Assembly: GCA_030653365.1 (NCBI GenBank)
Contig: JAURZL010000007.1
Coordinates: 560,011-624,010, forward strand
DNA from: Anaerolineaceae bacterium
GTDB lineage: Bacteria > Chloroflexota > Anaerolineae > Anaerolineales > Anaerolineaceae
Direction of reading: 5' to 3'
Length of the DNA: 64,000 nt
Shown here piece by piece: positions 1 to 8,428 of this stretch. The notes beneath the pieces were generated by a model. That model ran no database searches, had not been told where the DNA came from, and was given only the letters and a program-made list of their open reading frames with translations. A program made the position numbers and the translations under genes. Each line of letters starts with the position of its first letter. The first letter of the stretch is position 1.

Positions 1-1015
1 GAGTGCCACCATTTGTGTTCATAAATGCGCAAATATCGGTCAAAATTGCGTATAATTTTCCACCTCTGATTGTCATACTTTCATGAAAATCCTGAATAAT
101 ATTCGGACCTTCTTCCAGCGCATTCAGAAGATAATTTGAAACAGGTTCTGATAACTCTTTTCTTGGTCTGGTTTTCGAAAAATCATTTCCTTTAAACACA
201 TTTAATATAGCTGCGAATGTTCTCTCCTGCAGTAGGATTTCTGTTGTACGATCCCCTAGTCCAAAATTCTTTTTTCTGAAAGGATCAGTTAATAAGCGGT
301 GAGAATCTGAACCCTGAATACAATGCATACGCCTTGGATATTCCGGTTTTGTGCCATTAAAAAAGTAAGCAGTCGTTCTTTTCCCAATTTGATCCAGGTC
401 GGTAACTTCTAAAGCATGGAGGTGTTCATCCTGCGTATAGGCAATTTTTGTTTGTCCTCCAAAATTAAAACCTCGCATTGCGACACCATTGGATGAATTT
501 ACATGAGCAGCGATAACGAGACCGCCTGAATTATTTATCAGTTGATAGGCAGCGATAACATCGGAAGTTGCTCCAATATTTTGCGCACCATCATCCAATA
601 CATGGGGGGGGATTTTTAGAGAAAGAAGAAGATGCTCAATTTCTCTTACTGGTTTTTCAGGTGGAAATATCCCTAAAATGTGAAAACCAAATGTCGCAGT
701 AAATTCAAATCCTGGAAGGACCAGAATTTTTTCTAAAAGCCTTTTGTATTCATCAAGCCGAACCTTTTCTTGTGGAAGAATTCTGTTCAACCTAAACAAT
801 GTTTCTAATTGCTGGATTTCTTCTTCCATTTTTTTGTATCCAGCGATAGAGTTGTGATCCGTGATTGCAATAATATCAAGGTTCTTTTCTTCAGCTCTTT
901 TTAGAATATCAAGAATTGTTACATCTGGTTGTTGAAAGTCTGCTGATGCTGGTGTATGAATGTGTAAGTCAATGTTGTACCAGTGAGTTTGTGTAGGGTT
1001 ATTGTTTTTTGCCAA
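1..1015 (-). CDS. PHP-domain protein fused to AlbA_2/Schlafen-like domain (partial, runs off window)
   Basis: The gene is open at the left edge; about 338 residues are visible. The start is a TTG at 1015, chosen because AAGGAG lies 5 bases upstream (1021-1026) and there is no in-frame ATG nearby. The N-terminal half has PHP phosphoesterase metal motifs: HIHTPASAD near residue 18, TDHN near 50, AAHV and GSDSHR. From about residue 300 the sequence changes to DFHES...GGKLYAILTDICAF.NTNGG, which resembles the opening of the AlbA_2 (Schlafen-type putative DNA/RNA-binding) domain. The gene follows lon by 36 bp and is probably in the hsp20-lon operon. The PHP assignment is firm, the AlbA_2 assignment is by motif only, and the substrate is unknown. 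Confidence 0.75.
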   Translation of the reverse strand, partial: MAKNNNPTQTHWYNIDLHIHTPASADFQQPDVTILDILKRAEEKNLDIIAITDHNSIAGYKKMEEEIQQLETLFRLNRILPQEKVRLDEYKRLLEKILVLPGFEFTATFGFHILGIFPPEKPVREIEHLLLSLKIPPHVLDDGAQNIGATSDVIAAYQLINNSGGLVIAAHVNSSNGVAMRGFNFGGQTKIAYTQDEHLHALEVTDLDQIGKRTTAYFFNGTKPEYPRRMHCIQGSDSHRLLTDPFRKKNFGLGDRTTEILLQERTFAAILNVFKGNDFSKTRPRKELSEPVSNYLLNALEEGPNIIQDFHESMTIRGGKLYAILTDICAFMNTNGGT

Positions 1016-1051
1016 TATAACTCCTTAAAAAAAGGAAAATTTGTGAGAAAT

Positions 1052-3562
1052 TTATTTTTTATTTTTTTTCGGTTTTTTTTCTAAAGCATGTTTAAGTACT
1101 TCATCAATTGTATCTACAAAAATGAATTGGATTGAGTTTTTCACCTCTTCGGGAATATCTTCATAATCTAGTTCATTTAATTTCGGAAGAATTACAGTTT
1201 TTATTCCGGATCGATGCGCTGCTAAAACCTTTTCTTTTATTCCACCAACAGGTAATACCTGACCTGTTAATGATATTTCTCCTGTCATTGCATAATCTGG
1301 TTTCACGAGCCGATTTGTAAACAAAGAAACTAATGAGGAAAACATGGTAACGCCAGCAGATGGTCCATCTTTTGGTTGAGCTCCAGCCGGGACGTGTAAA
1401 TGGATTTCAGTTTTAGAAAACAATTCGGTGTCAATATTTAATTCTTCAGATTTACTGCGCATGAGAGAAAGAGCAATTTGAGCAGATTCTTGCATCACCT
1501 TGCCTATCGAACCAGTAATCGTAAAGGATTTTGTTCCAACCATCTTTGTCGATTCGATAAATAAAACATCGCCTCCAAAAGGTGTCCAGGCAAGACCAGT
1601 GGCAACACCTGGAAATGCTGTCCTTCGTATAATTTCTTCTGTCTCGAAATATTTGGGTTTACCTAAAAATTCTCTTATAGTGGATACGCTTATTTCGGAT
1701 AAATCATTTTTTCCTTCTGCTATTTTTGTAGCAACTTTTCGACAAATATTCCCTATTTCTCTTTCCAGGTTTCTTACACCTGCTTCTTTGGTATACATCC
1801 TGATAATCGAATATATCGCATCGTCTGTAAAATTGATTTCATTTGGAAGGAGGCTATTTTCTCGTAATTGTCTTGGGATTAAATATCTCAAAGCAATATT
1901 CAACTTTTCATTTTCTGTATACCCAGATAAAAATATTATTTCCATTCGATCCAGTAATGGCGGAGGGATCGTACCAATTTGATTTGCGGTTGTCACAAAC
2001 ATAACTTGAGAAAGATCAAATGGAGCCTCTAAATAGTTGTCGCGGAATTCATTATTTTGTTCGGGGTCCAAAACTTCCAACAATGCAGATGAAGGATCTC
2101 CTCGAAAATCCGAGCTTAATTTATCTATTTCATCGAGCATAAAGACTGGATTCTTAGATTCAACTCTTCGAAGGGATTGAATTATCCTTCCTGGCATTGC
2201 TCCAATGTATGTTCTTCTATGTCCTCTAATTTCGGCTTCATCACGAACTCCACCTAACGAAATTCGGATAAATTTTCTTCCAAGCGCAGAAGCAATAGAT
2301 CTACCCAAAGATGTTTTTCCAACACCAGGAGGTCCCACAAAACATAAGATGACACCTTCACGATCTCTACGAATTTCATCAATGATCAGGTCTTCGACTT
2401 TTTCGAAATTTTCTCTTTCTTTGTGCAATTTCCGAACAGCAAGAAATTCAATAATACGGTCTTTTACATCTTCCAGCCCGTAATGATCCTTGTCAAGAAT
2501 CTCCCTTGCATGGAAGATATCCAAATTATCTACTGTGCTTTGAGACCACGGTAAGCTGACAAGCCATTCGAGAAAAGTTCGGATCACACCATATTCTGCT
2601 GCAGCCGTTGGAAGACGTGATAATCGATCCAACTCCCGTTTTGCTAATTTTTCTGCCTCTTCAGGCATTTTGGAAGAACTAATTTTATTTTTAAAATTTT
2701 CAATATCCTCTGTTTGTTCATCCCCTTCCCCGAGCTCTTTTTGAATTGCTTTTAATTGCTCTCTCAGGAAGTATTCTCGTTGTACCTTATCGATTTCTCC
2801 ACGTGCTTCATTTTGAATTTTTTGTCCTAACTCAAGAACTTCACTTTCTCGCAATAAAATGGTTACCAAAGCTTTGAGTTTCTCCAAAGAGGAATCAAGT
2901 TCTAATAATTTTTGACCGTCTTCCAGCTCCATCCTTTGGAAGTTTGCTATTGTGTAAGCAGTTTGCAAAGGATCATGAATTGATGTAATGGATGCAACTA
3001 TTTCTGCTGGTATTGAAGGAATCATTTCTGCAATATGTTGAAATTGATCTCTTACGTTTCTGGCAATTGCTTCTTCTTCTAAGGAGGTTTCTTTAATTTC
3101 AGGATTAGGTTCAATGAATGCTCGGAGATAAGGCTCCTGTTGAATGAATTCAGTTATTTTAAACCTTGCAATTCCCTGAATCACCAGGCGAATAGTTCCA
3201 TCTGGAGCTCGAAACATTCGATGAATGGTCGCTGCGGTGCCAATAGTATACAGGTCGTCTGGACCAGGATTTTCAATATCATGTTGTTTTGTGGCAACAA
3301 GTCCAATTAATCGATCTGAAGACATTACTTCGTCAACCAATTTGATCGACCTTGGTTGCCCAACTGTCAAAGGAACTGCAGTAAATGGATAAACCACTAA
3401 ACCGCGAAGAGGTAGGATGGGTAAAGTGGTTGGTAATTCTAAATTATTTGAATCGATTTCTCCAGATTGAATTTCTTTAATTTGAGAGACAAATTTTTCA
3501 TCAGAATTCTCTGTTTCGTCGTCTTGTTTGTTTTCTTCAATGATTTTCTTATTTTTTTTCAT
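1052..3562 (-). CDS. lon: Lon protease (ATP-dependent, S16)
   Basis: The 836-residue protein has the full Lon architecture. There is a charged N-terminal tail of about 45 residues and a LonN substrate-binding domain (LPILPLRGLVVYP onward). The AAA+ module has Walker A GPPGVGKTS near residue 410 and Walker B VFMLDEIDK. The C-terminal protease has catalytic Ser735 in PKDGPSAG and Lys776 in GGIKEK. It is a cytosolic hexameric protease for misfolded and regulatory proteins. It begins 10 bp after the hsp20 stop, so the two are probably cotranscribed, which fits a protein-quality-control operon. No strong Shine-Dalgarno is seen before the ATG, suggesting translational coupling. Length is normal for the family. 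Confidence 0.97.
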   Translation of the reverse strand: MKKNKKIIEENKQDDETENSDEKFVSQIKEIQSGEIDSNNLELPTTLPILPLRGLVVYPFTAVPLTVGQPRSIKLVDEVMSSDRLIGLVATKQHDIENPGPDDLYTIGTAATIHRMFRAPDGTIRLVIQGIARFKITEFIQQEPYLRAFIEPNPEIKETSLEEEAIARNVRDQFQHIAEMIPSIPAEIVASITSIHDPLQTAYTIANFQRMELEDGQKLLELDSSLEKLKALVTILLRESEVLELGQKIQNEARGEIDKVQREYFLREQLKAIQKELGEGDEQTEDIENFKNKISSSKMPEEAEKLAKRELDRLSRLPTAAAEYGVIRTFLEWLVSLPWSQSTVDNLDIFHAREILDKDHYGLEDVKDRIIEFLAVRKLHKERENFEKVEDLIIDEIRRDREGVILCFVGPPGVGKTSLGRSIASALGRKFIRISLGGVRDEAEIRGHRRTYIGAMPGRIIQSLRRVESKNPVFMLDEIDKLSSDFRGDPSSALLEVLDPEQNNEFRDNYLEAPFDLSQVMFVTTANQIGTIPPPLLDRMEIIFLSGYTENEKLNIALRYLIPRQLRENSLLPNEINFTDDAIYSIIRMYTKEAGVRNLEREIGNICRKVATKIAEGKNDLSEISVSTIREFLGKPKYFETEEIIRRTAFPGVATGLAWTPFGGDVLFIESTKMVGTKSFTITGSIGKVMQESAQIALSLMRSKSEELNIDTELFSKTEIHLHVPAGAQPKDGPSAGVTMFSSLVSLFTNRLVKPDYAMTGEISLTGQVLPVGGIKEKVLAAHRSGIKTVILPKLNELDYEDIPEEVKNSIQFIFVDTIDEVLKHALEKKPKKNKK

Positions 3563-3572
3563 AACAGTATAT

Positions 3573-3902
3573 TTATTGTATCAGGATAGATTTAGGTTGT
3601 GCTTTTGGGAGCTTAATGACCAAAAAGCCATTTTGATAAACTGCGTCTGCTTTATCAACTTGAACTGGAATGCTGATTTCAATCGAAGTTAAAAAATCAC
3701 CATATCCAATTTCAAGTTGATGAAATGACTTAACCGATGAATTTTCATCTGTTCGTGAACCTGAAATACTTAAGATATTTTTAAAATAAGTGATATCAAA
3801 ATTTTCCTGAGACATACCTGCAATTTCAACTTTAATAATTATGCATTCGTCAGACTCATAAACATCGGTAGGGGGGCGCCAATTTCTTGTGTTGGTTATC
3901 AT
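3573..3902 (-). CDS. Small heat shock protein, Hsp20/alpha-crystallin family
   Basis: The 109-residue protein is almost only an alpha-crystallin domain: WRPPTDVYESDE at the start, an A-G-M region near residue 30, and GFLVIKLPKAQP at the end of the fold, followed by a short tail with an I-x-I-like ILI. It lacks the longer N-terminal arm of typical 140-150 residue Hsp20 proteins. It would act as an ATP-independent holdase. It is the first gene of the hsp20-lon-PHP operon. AAAGGTGAT lies 15 bases before the ATG, a rather long spacing. No CIRCE element is visible upstream. Confidence 0.9.
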   Translation of the reverse strand: MITNTRNWRPPTDVYESDECIIIKVEIAGMSQENFDITYFKNILSISGSRTDENSSVKSFHQLEIGYGDFLTSIEISIPVQVDKADAVYQNGFLVIKLPKAQPKSILIQ

Positions 3903-3925
3903 TTTATCTGTCTTTTATCACCTTT

Positions 3926-3955
3926 ATATTATTAATATTGAATAAATAATATCAA
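3926..3955 (-). promoter_or_regulatory. Candidate promoter of the hsp20-lon operon
   Basis: On the minus strand TTGATA (3955-3950) and TAATAT (3931-3926) are separated by 18 bp. The -10 abuts AAAGGTGAT, so the transcript leader would be under about 20 nt. ATATTG/CAATAT half sites separated by 12 bp overlap the region and could be an operator. The region is very AT-rich, so chance matches are likely. Confidence 0.3.
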
Positions 3956-4077
3956 TATCATTAAAATTTATCATAAATTGGCACAAATGACAAAATCATT
4001 CTATTGGTTTACTACCTATAAAATGGAAAAGTAGAGATTTGATGTGATTATTTTGAAACTGGCCATTAAAAGAAAGG

Positions 4078-4150
4078 CGCCCCTGGGGGGACTCGAACCC
4101 ACAACCAACAGCTTAGAAGGCTGGTGCTCTGTCCATTGAGCTACAGGGGC
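4078..4150 (-). tRNA. tRNA-Arg (TCT anticodon)
   Basis: Read on the minus strand, the acceptor GCCCCTG pairs with CAGGGGC, the D arm is GCTC/GAGC, the anticodon loop is CTTCTAA (anticodon TCT, reading AGA) and the T loop is TTCGAGT. No CCA is encoded. Two stem mismatches are visible: position 27 against 43 in the anticodon stem (C/T), and 50 against 64 in the T stem (T/C). The first 10 bases overlap the end of the upstream coding sequence, whose TAG stop is formed by tRNA positions 8-10. No separate promoter is obvious, so the tRNA may be processed from that operon's transcript. Confidence 0.9.
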
Positions 4151-4599
4151 GTAATTTCTATTGTTTGGATCGGACGTATTCCCCGATACACCTGGGGTCC
4201 AGTAAAAGTTCTTAATATTGTTATTGCTGGCTTGCCAGTTATACTACTTAATTGCTCTGGTGTTAAGGGTTTATTTCCATTTGACAGGAAAATTCCAAAA
4301 ATAATATTGACAATTGTTGTATGTTTGGTAACAAAATCGGATTGTTTTGCGCAGTGGTTCATTAATGTATGCTGGATACCATCAACAACGGAAACCTCAG
4401 CTGTAATCGGATCTACCCAATCAATTTTTGGTGAATTTTCTTCAATTGTATATATTTCCTGGTGTTCATCACATAAGAAACTATGCAAATAAACTCTCCA
4501 ATTTTGATCATGATTTTTCCACCAGTCAAAATCAATATGAAATGGAGTCTCTAAAGTGGGCTTGATTATGCTATGTCGCTTTATTTCATTCATCTCCAT
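4141..4599 (-). CDS. Unrecognised 152-aa protein, second gene of a two-gene operon, stop inside tRNA-Arg
   Basis: I do not recognise a named family. The protein is soluble, with a tryptophan-rich N-terminal segment (DWWKNHDQNW), a CDEHQE motif near residue 44 and a hydrophobic TIVNIIFGIFL segment. The C-terminal part (PLTPEQLSSITGK...ILRTF...VYRGIRP) looks like a winged-helix or helix-turn-helix region, by eye only. It follows the 522-aa gene by 20 bp. The annotated ATG at 4599 lies only 2 bases after AAGG; the ATG at 4593 is better spaced and may be the true start. The reading frame ends TPL-stop within the 5' end of tRNA-Arg. Confidence 0.7.
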   Translation of the reverse strand: MEMNEIKRHSIIKPTLETPFHIDFDWWKNHDQNWRVYLHSFLCDEHQEIYTIEENSPKIDWVDPITAEVSVVDGIQHTLMNHCAKQSDFVTKHTTIVNIIFGIFLSNGNKPLTPEQLSSITGKPAITILRTFTGPQVYRGIRPIQTIEITPL

Positions 4600-4619
4600 T
4601 ACCTTATTTTAATCTGTAA

Positions 4620-6188
4620 TTATATTTTTATCCGAAAATATAAATCCCCAAGATGCTCAATTTCCGAACTGTTTTCCAACAAAAATAAAACATAACTGGG
4701 GGAAACACGTTTTACAATGTTAAAGGCTGCATAAAGCTCCTGGGCATGAACATGGCCTTGTGGATTTAATTTTGCTAATTCTCTCACAAAATTTGAGACT
4801 AATTTTTCGGTTGGAATATTTAGATATTTATCCCAAAGATTTACAATTTGTTCATGATTTGAAATTGCAATCGCCATTCGGTCATCAAAAGCAGTAGAGA
4901 TCAATTGTTTTGTCATTGAAAAACTGATTTTTCCCTCAGAATTCAATGTCGCGGTCCTGACCCATTCTCGAGTTGGACGTTTTTTTCCGATAGAGACAAT
5001 GACTTCTCCTGGAATTCTACCTTGTTTTATATGGACAAGACTTCCGGGTAATACTTCATTTTTTTTGTACCATTCCTCAAGCCCATAAACATATTTTTTC
5101 TCTCTAATCACCCAGCCTGCAAATTTTTTCTGGGAGTCGCCGTCGACAAATGTAAAACGTATGCGGGGAGATTCGTAAGCTGTTGGAAAAAGATTTTCGA
5201 GATTACTACTTAGTGGTAAGGTACCAGAAATGATATGTGGATAAATAATCGAGATAGCTACATTTTCAGATGGTTCATTTTCATCAATTTTTGAATATTC
5301 CAATTCATCAAAAACGCCTGCATTCATTTGTGTCAAATGATCGGAATATTTTGAATTATCAAAAAGTTTTTGTTTATTAAAATCAAGAAATTTTGGAGTT
5401 GTTCTTACATTATCTGGTTCACAACGGTGCAAGAACCAAAGAGTTTTGCCAGCTGGCCCAACCTCATCAAATCGATTATCTTCTTGTAAAGCAAGATTTA
5501 ATGAGAATTCAGTCAACATCATATTTGAATCGGTAGGAAGCTCTATTTGTTCAATGATACTTATTGTTGAAAGCGGACCACCTTCTGAGACTTCTAAAAC
5601 TGCTTCTGCAAGGTTCAAATAACCAATATTAATATCGATAAGTAACGAACGAGGAAACCAAAACCCTGCTATTTGAACTATATCCTGGTTCGAATTTAAT
5701 TTATCAATCAATAACTGGGAAATTTTCTTTTTGTATTCCCCATAAATTTCATCAAAATCAAGATCCGTCTCTTCATCAAGAATAATATTTGTCTTGTTTA
5801 ACTGATGGTCTTTGAAATTTGAGGCGAATTCTTTTGTTGTTCCGGAGGGAAAATCAACTTTAATTATTGAAAACTCACCTATTTCAGGATTGTTTCCCTC
5901 TCTAATGGCTTTTACTTCACCACTTTTGAAATTAAGTGCTGGAAAAGTCAATTTTTGTCCAATATGGAAATCATCTTTTGGTAAATAAATATCGCCCTTT
6001 GAGCGTTCGAGGCGTTCGCGTCTAATTTTCTCAACGCGAATTTTTTCATGTATAAGGATTTTTACTAAATCATTTGTATTTGTGGGGGTTTCAACATCAA
6101 ATAATCTGGAAAAGATAAATTCAATATCGTTGTTACTTACTTCGAAATTGTCCCAGATATTATATTGTGTTTCTTTTGTATTTATCAT
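4620..6188 (-). CDS. Unrecognised 522-aa protein, first gene of the operon
   Basis: I recognise no family. The protein has no signal peptide and no membrane segments. Residues about 60-130 alternate basic and beta-rich sequence (HIGQKLTFPALNFKSGEVKAIREG), possibly a small barrel. Residues about 195-265 (EAVLEVSEGGPLSTISIIEQI...WFLHRCEP) resemble a HARE-HTH/winged-helix layout, judged by pattern only. A later segment (GSLVHIKQGRIPGEVIVSIGKKRPTREWVR, split here for description) is another basic beta-rich stretch. The 152-aa gene follows 20 bp downstream, so the pair probably works together, perhaps in nucleic-acid binding. The biochemical role is unknown. Confidence 0.75.
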   Translation of the reverse strand: MINTKETQYNIWDNFEVSNNDIEFIFSRLFDVETPTNTNDLVKILIHEKIRVEKIRRERLERSKGDIYLPKDDFHIGQKLTFPALNFKSGEVKAIREGNNPEIGEFSIIKVDFPSGTTKEFASNFKDHQLNKTNIILDEETDLDFDEIYGEYKKKISQLLIDKLNSNQDIVQIAGFWFPRSLLIDINIGYLNLAEAVLEVSEGGPLSTISIIEQIELPTDSNMMLTEFSLNLALQEDNRFDEVGPAGKTLWFLHRCEPDNVRTTPKFLDFNKQKLFDNSKYSDHLTQMNAGVFDELEYSKIDENEPSENVAISIIYPHIISGTLPLSSNLENLFPTAYESPRIRFTFVDGDSQKKFAGWVIREKKYVYGLEEWYKKNEVLPGSLVHIKQGRIPGEVIVSIGKKRPTREWVRTATLNSEGKISFSMTKQLISTAFDDRMAIAISNHEQIVNLWDKYLNIPTEKLVSNFVRELAKLNPQGHVHAQELYAAFNIVKRVSPSYVLFLLENSSEIEHLGDLYFRIKI

Positions 6189-6251
6189 AAATCTTACTTT
6201 CTATTGAAGAATTTTTGCGCGTATGATTATACCCTACTCTTTAAAAGGAAT

Positions 6252-7616
6252 TTATGGAAAAATTGTTTCCACCCAGGGAAGTGGATCAACCTGCACACCA
6301 TTAACTATTAGTTCCCAATGTAAATGTGGTCCAGTTGATCTTCCAGTGTTGCCAATTATGCCAATTAATTCTCCTGCTTTGACGAATTGACCTTCTTCGA
6401 CCAGGATTGTTTCTTGATGCCAAAAACCAGAATAGACACCCAGTCCATGGTCAATTAAAGTAGAATTTCCACGAGTTAATAACGAATCAGTAAAAACGAC
6501 TTTACCATCTGCCGGCGCATAAATATTTAAATTAGCACAAACACCAAAATCAGCACCCGTGTGAAATTTATTATATGGTTGGTTGTTGTACGATCTACGA
6601 TTTCCAAACCAGGATTTTATACAAATCGGTTGATCAACAGGATAATTGAACTCATCAATCCAATATTTTTCTGAATTAAACGGTGAAGCTACATTGAAAA
6701 TCAGTTCATCTTCTGGTTTTGTCAGCGTTTCATCCAATGTGCTGGGATCAACTTGTAATGGAGGATCTTGAGGATAAAAACCCTTTTGTATTAAAATTAA
6801 TTGATCAATCACAACATTTTCCTGAACATTATTTTGATATTCCAGATGTAAAGGATAAAGACCAGGGGGAAGCATCGCATGAATTCCAAAAATTGCAGAA
6901 AAGACTGTATTATTTTCAAAGAATTGCAATTTCATATCGCCAATATTTCCTCTGAGTTGCTGTGAACTAGATTTGACACTAATCACAGCAGTTTGACCTT
7001 GTGTGAGCGGTAAATGGAAAAATTCAATGTCTTCCTGGGTTTCAATCGAATCTACTGCAGATAATACAATTTTTTCATTCGGTAATACGTTCCAGGGGGA
7101 ATCAACCTGGTTTAATATGATTGTTTCCCATAAAGACAAATTATTTTTAATTGATTTTGCTAATAATGTTTCGCCTGTAGCGAGTGTTGATTTTTCAAGA
7201 GAAATATTTGGCGTTTCTACCAGGATTACATTCGATCCGACATAAAACTCTGAAGGTGATGTTGTTCTATTTAATCTGTAAATCACCTCTTTTGGTATCT
7301 GGAATTCCCGTGATAAAGAATCGGGATTTTCACCAATTGAGACTGGGTTATAAGTAAGAACACCTGAAACTCCCTCTATTCCAGGAATTAATAACCTTGT
7401 ATTGACACTTAAAATATTTGGATCAGCGATATTGTTTGATGCGATTATATCAGCTGCGCTCACATTAAATTTTAGTGAAATCACGTTAATTGTATCGCCT
7501 GGTTGCACAATATAAACTGGATACGTCTGGTTTTCAGATTGTCCATAAATTTCATTGGAAGGGAATAAAAAGACTATCAAGATGATGATAAGGTAAAAAA
7601 ATCTACGAATATTCAA
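6252..7616 (-). CDS. LysM-containing M23 peptidase (cell-wall endopeptidase, LytM-like)
   Basis: The 454-residue protein starts with a signal peptide or anchor (RRFFYLIIILIVFLF) followed by LysM repeats. The clearest is residues about 33-77 (YIVQPGDTINVISLKFNVSA); a second, weaker one follows (IGENPDSLSREF), with a possible third. A central beta-rich region leads to a C-terminal M23 domain with zinc motifs HTGADF near residue 352 and GPHLHWEL near residue 432. It would be an exported peptidoglycan-binding metallo-endopeptidase or a regulator of amidases. The start overlaps the DUF192 stop by 14 bp, so it is in one operon with DUF192 and the response regulator. Confidence 0.9.
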   Translation of the reverse strand: MNIRRFFYLIIILIVFLFPSNEIYGQSENQTYPVYIVQPGDTINVISLKFNVSAADIIASNNIADPNILSVNTRLLIPGIEGVSGVLTYNPVSIGENPDSLSREFQIPKEVIYRLNRTTSPSEFYVGSNVILVETPNISLEKSTLATGETLLAKSIKNNLSLWETIILNQVDSPWNVLPNEKIVLSAVDSIETQEDIEFFHLPLTQGQTAVISVKSSSQQLRGNIGDMKLQFFENNTVFSAIFGIHAMLPPGLYPLHLEYQNNVQENVVIDQLILIQKGFYPQDPPLQVDPSTLDETLTKPEDELIFNVASPFNSEKYWIDEFNYPVDQPICIKSWFGNRRSYNNQPYNKFHTGADFGVCANLNIYAPADGKVVFTDSLLTRGNSTLIDHGLGVYSGFWHQETILVEEGQFVKAGELIGIIGNTGRSTGPHLHWELIVNGVQVDPLPWVETIFP

Positions 7617-7977
7617 TGATTATTTGATCTCCAATTTGAAGTTTATCAAAAATCTCAGTATGTGCCTCTAAAATTTTTTGTGATTTTGATTTTGGATAAT
7701 AAATTAGTCCCCACTTTTTGGCAATTTTTTTATCAACGATCTTGTTCAAGGAGTCTAACCAGAATACAGCAATATCGAAATTCATAAAAAGCATATGAAT
7801 TGCTGAATCGATTTTATTTTCGTTTTTATTGATAAAAAGAGCAGCCTGGTTTTGAATTAGTTCTTTTTTGAACATTAATCCTTTTAACCGTTCAAAAAAA
7901 TTATCTAATATCCAGACATCTAATTCTTTGTATAAGCCGAAATTACCTGATGATTTTTTAATAACAACTTTTTGCAT
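7603..7977 (-). CDS. DUF192 family protein
   Basis: The 124-residue protein matches DUF192 in pattern: an N-terminal LDVWILDNFFERLKGLMFKK segment (the family's R-x-x-G-L-M-F element), HMLFMNFDIAVFWLDS in the middle, and AHTEIFDKLQIGDQI at the end (the A-x-x-x-x-x-x-x-x-G-D element). Many members are exported, but no signal peptide is visible here. The function is not established. It lies 9 bp after the response regulator and overlaps the M23 peptidase by 14 bp, so all three are probably one transcript. Confidence 0.85.
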   Translation of the reverse strand: MQKVVIKKSSGNFGLYKELDVWILDNFFERLKGLMFKKELIQNQAALFINKNENKIDSAIHMLFMNFDIAVFWLDSLNKIVDKKIAKKWGLIYYPKSKSQKILEAHTEIFDKLQIGDQIIIEYS

Positions 7978-7986
7978 AGAGATTTT

Positions 7987-8355
7987 TTAATTAAGAATAC
8001 TTTCTACACACTCAATCAATTCTTGTGGCCGGAAAGGTTTACTAATGTAATAATTTACTTTCGCAATTTGTAACCCAAGAACACGATCTATGGGTTGAGC
8101 TTTGGCTGAGATAACAATAACCGGGATTTGTTCGGTTCGCGTGTCTGATTTTAATTGATGGTAAATATCCCATCCATCAATGTTAGGCATCATAAGATCT
8201 AATAAAACCAAATCAGGCTTTTCTCGTTCAATTATTTCAAAGCCTTCTAAACCATTATTTGTTGCAATGATCTCATAACCTCTACGTTCGAGAATCATTT
8301 TAATCAAATATGTCATTTCAAAATCGTCTTCAATATAGACAATTTTCTTTGGCAT
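7987..8355 (-). CDS. Single-domain response regulator (CheY-like receiver)
   Basis: I place the start at the ATG at 8355 (MPKKIVYIEDD), where GGAG sits 6 bases upstream; the longer reading frame to 8376 adds seven residues with no ribosome site. The product of about 122 residues is a receiver domain only: acidic pair EDD near residue 9, phospho-acceptor Asp in DLVLLDLMMP, switch Ser in VIVISAK, and Lys in YYISKPF. No output domain and no adjacent kinase are present, so it is an orphan regulator or part of a phosphorelay. It leads the operon with DUF192 and M23 peptidase. Confidence 0.92.
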   Translation of the reverse strand: MPKKIVYIEDDFEMTYLIKMILERRGYEIIATNNGLEGFEIIEREKPDLVLLDLMMPNIDGWDIYHQLKSDTRTEQIPVIVISAKAQPIDRVLGLQIAKVNYYISKPFRPQELIECVESILN

Positions 8356-8367
8356 TATGCACTCCAA

Positions 8368-8396
8368 TTGATACAATCAGAAAAGTTATATAATAT
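8368..8396 (+). promoter_or_regulatory. Candidate sigma70-type promoter for xthA
   Basis: TTGATA (8368-8373) and TAATAT (8391-8396) are separated by 17 bp. The predicted transcription start is about 25 bases before the xthA ATG. The site is in the divergent gap between the response regulator and xthA. Confidence 0.5.
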
Positions 8397-8428
8397 AGTT
8401 TACCATAGCAAATAGAAAGATTTAATAA

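Noticed and set aside
3903..4077. CIRCE (HrcA) operator upstream of hsp20
   Set aside because: No TTAGCACTC/GAGTGCTAA pattern is present in the gap.
4124..4492. 122-residue plus-strand frame
   Set aside because: It is antisense to the 152-aa gene and runs through tRNA-Arg; it has no ribosome site and no family features.
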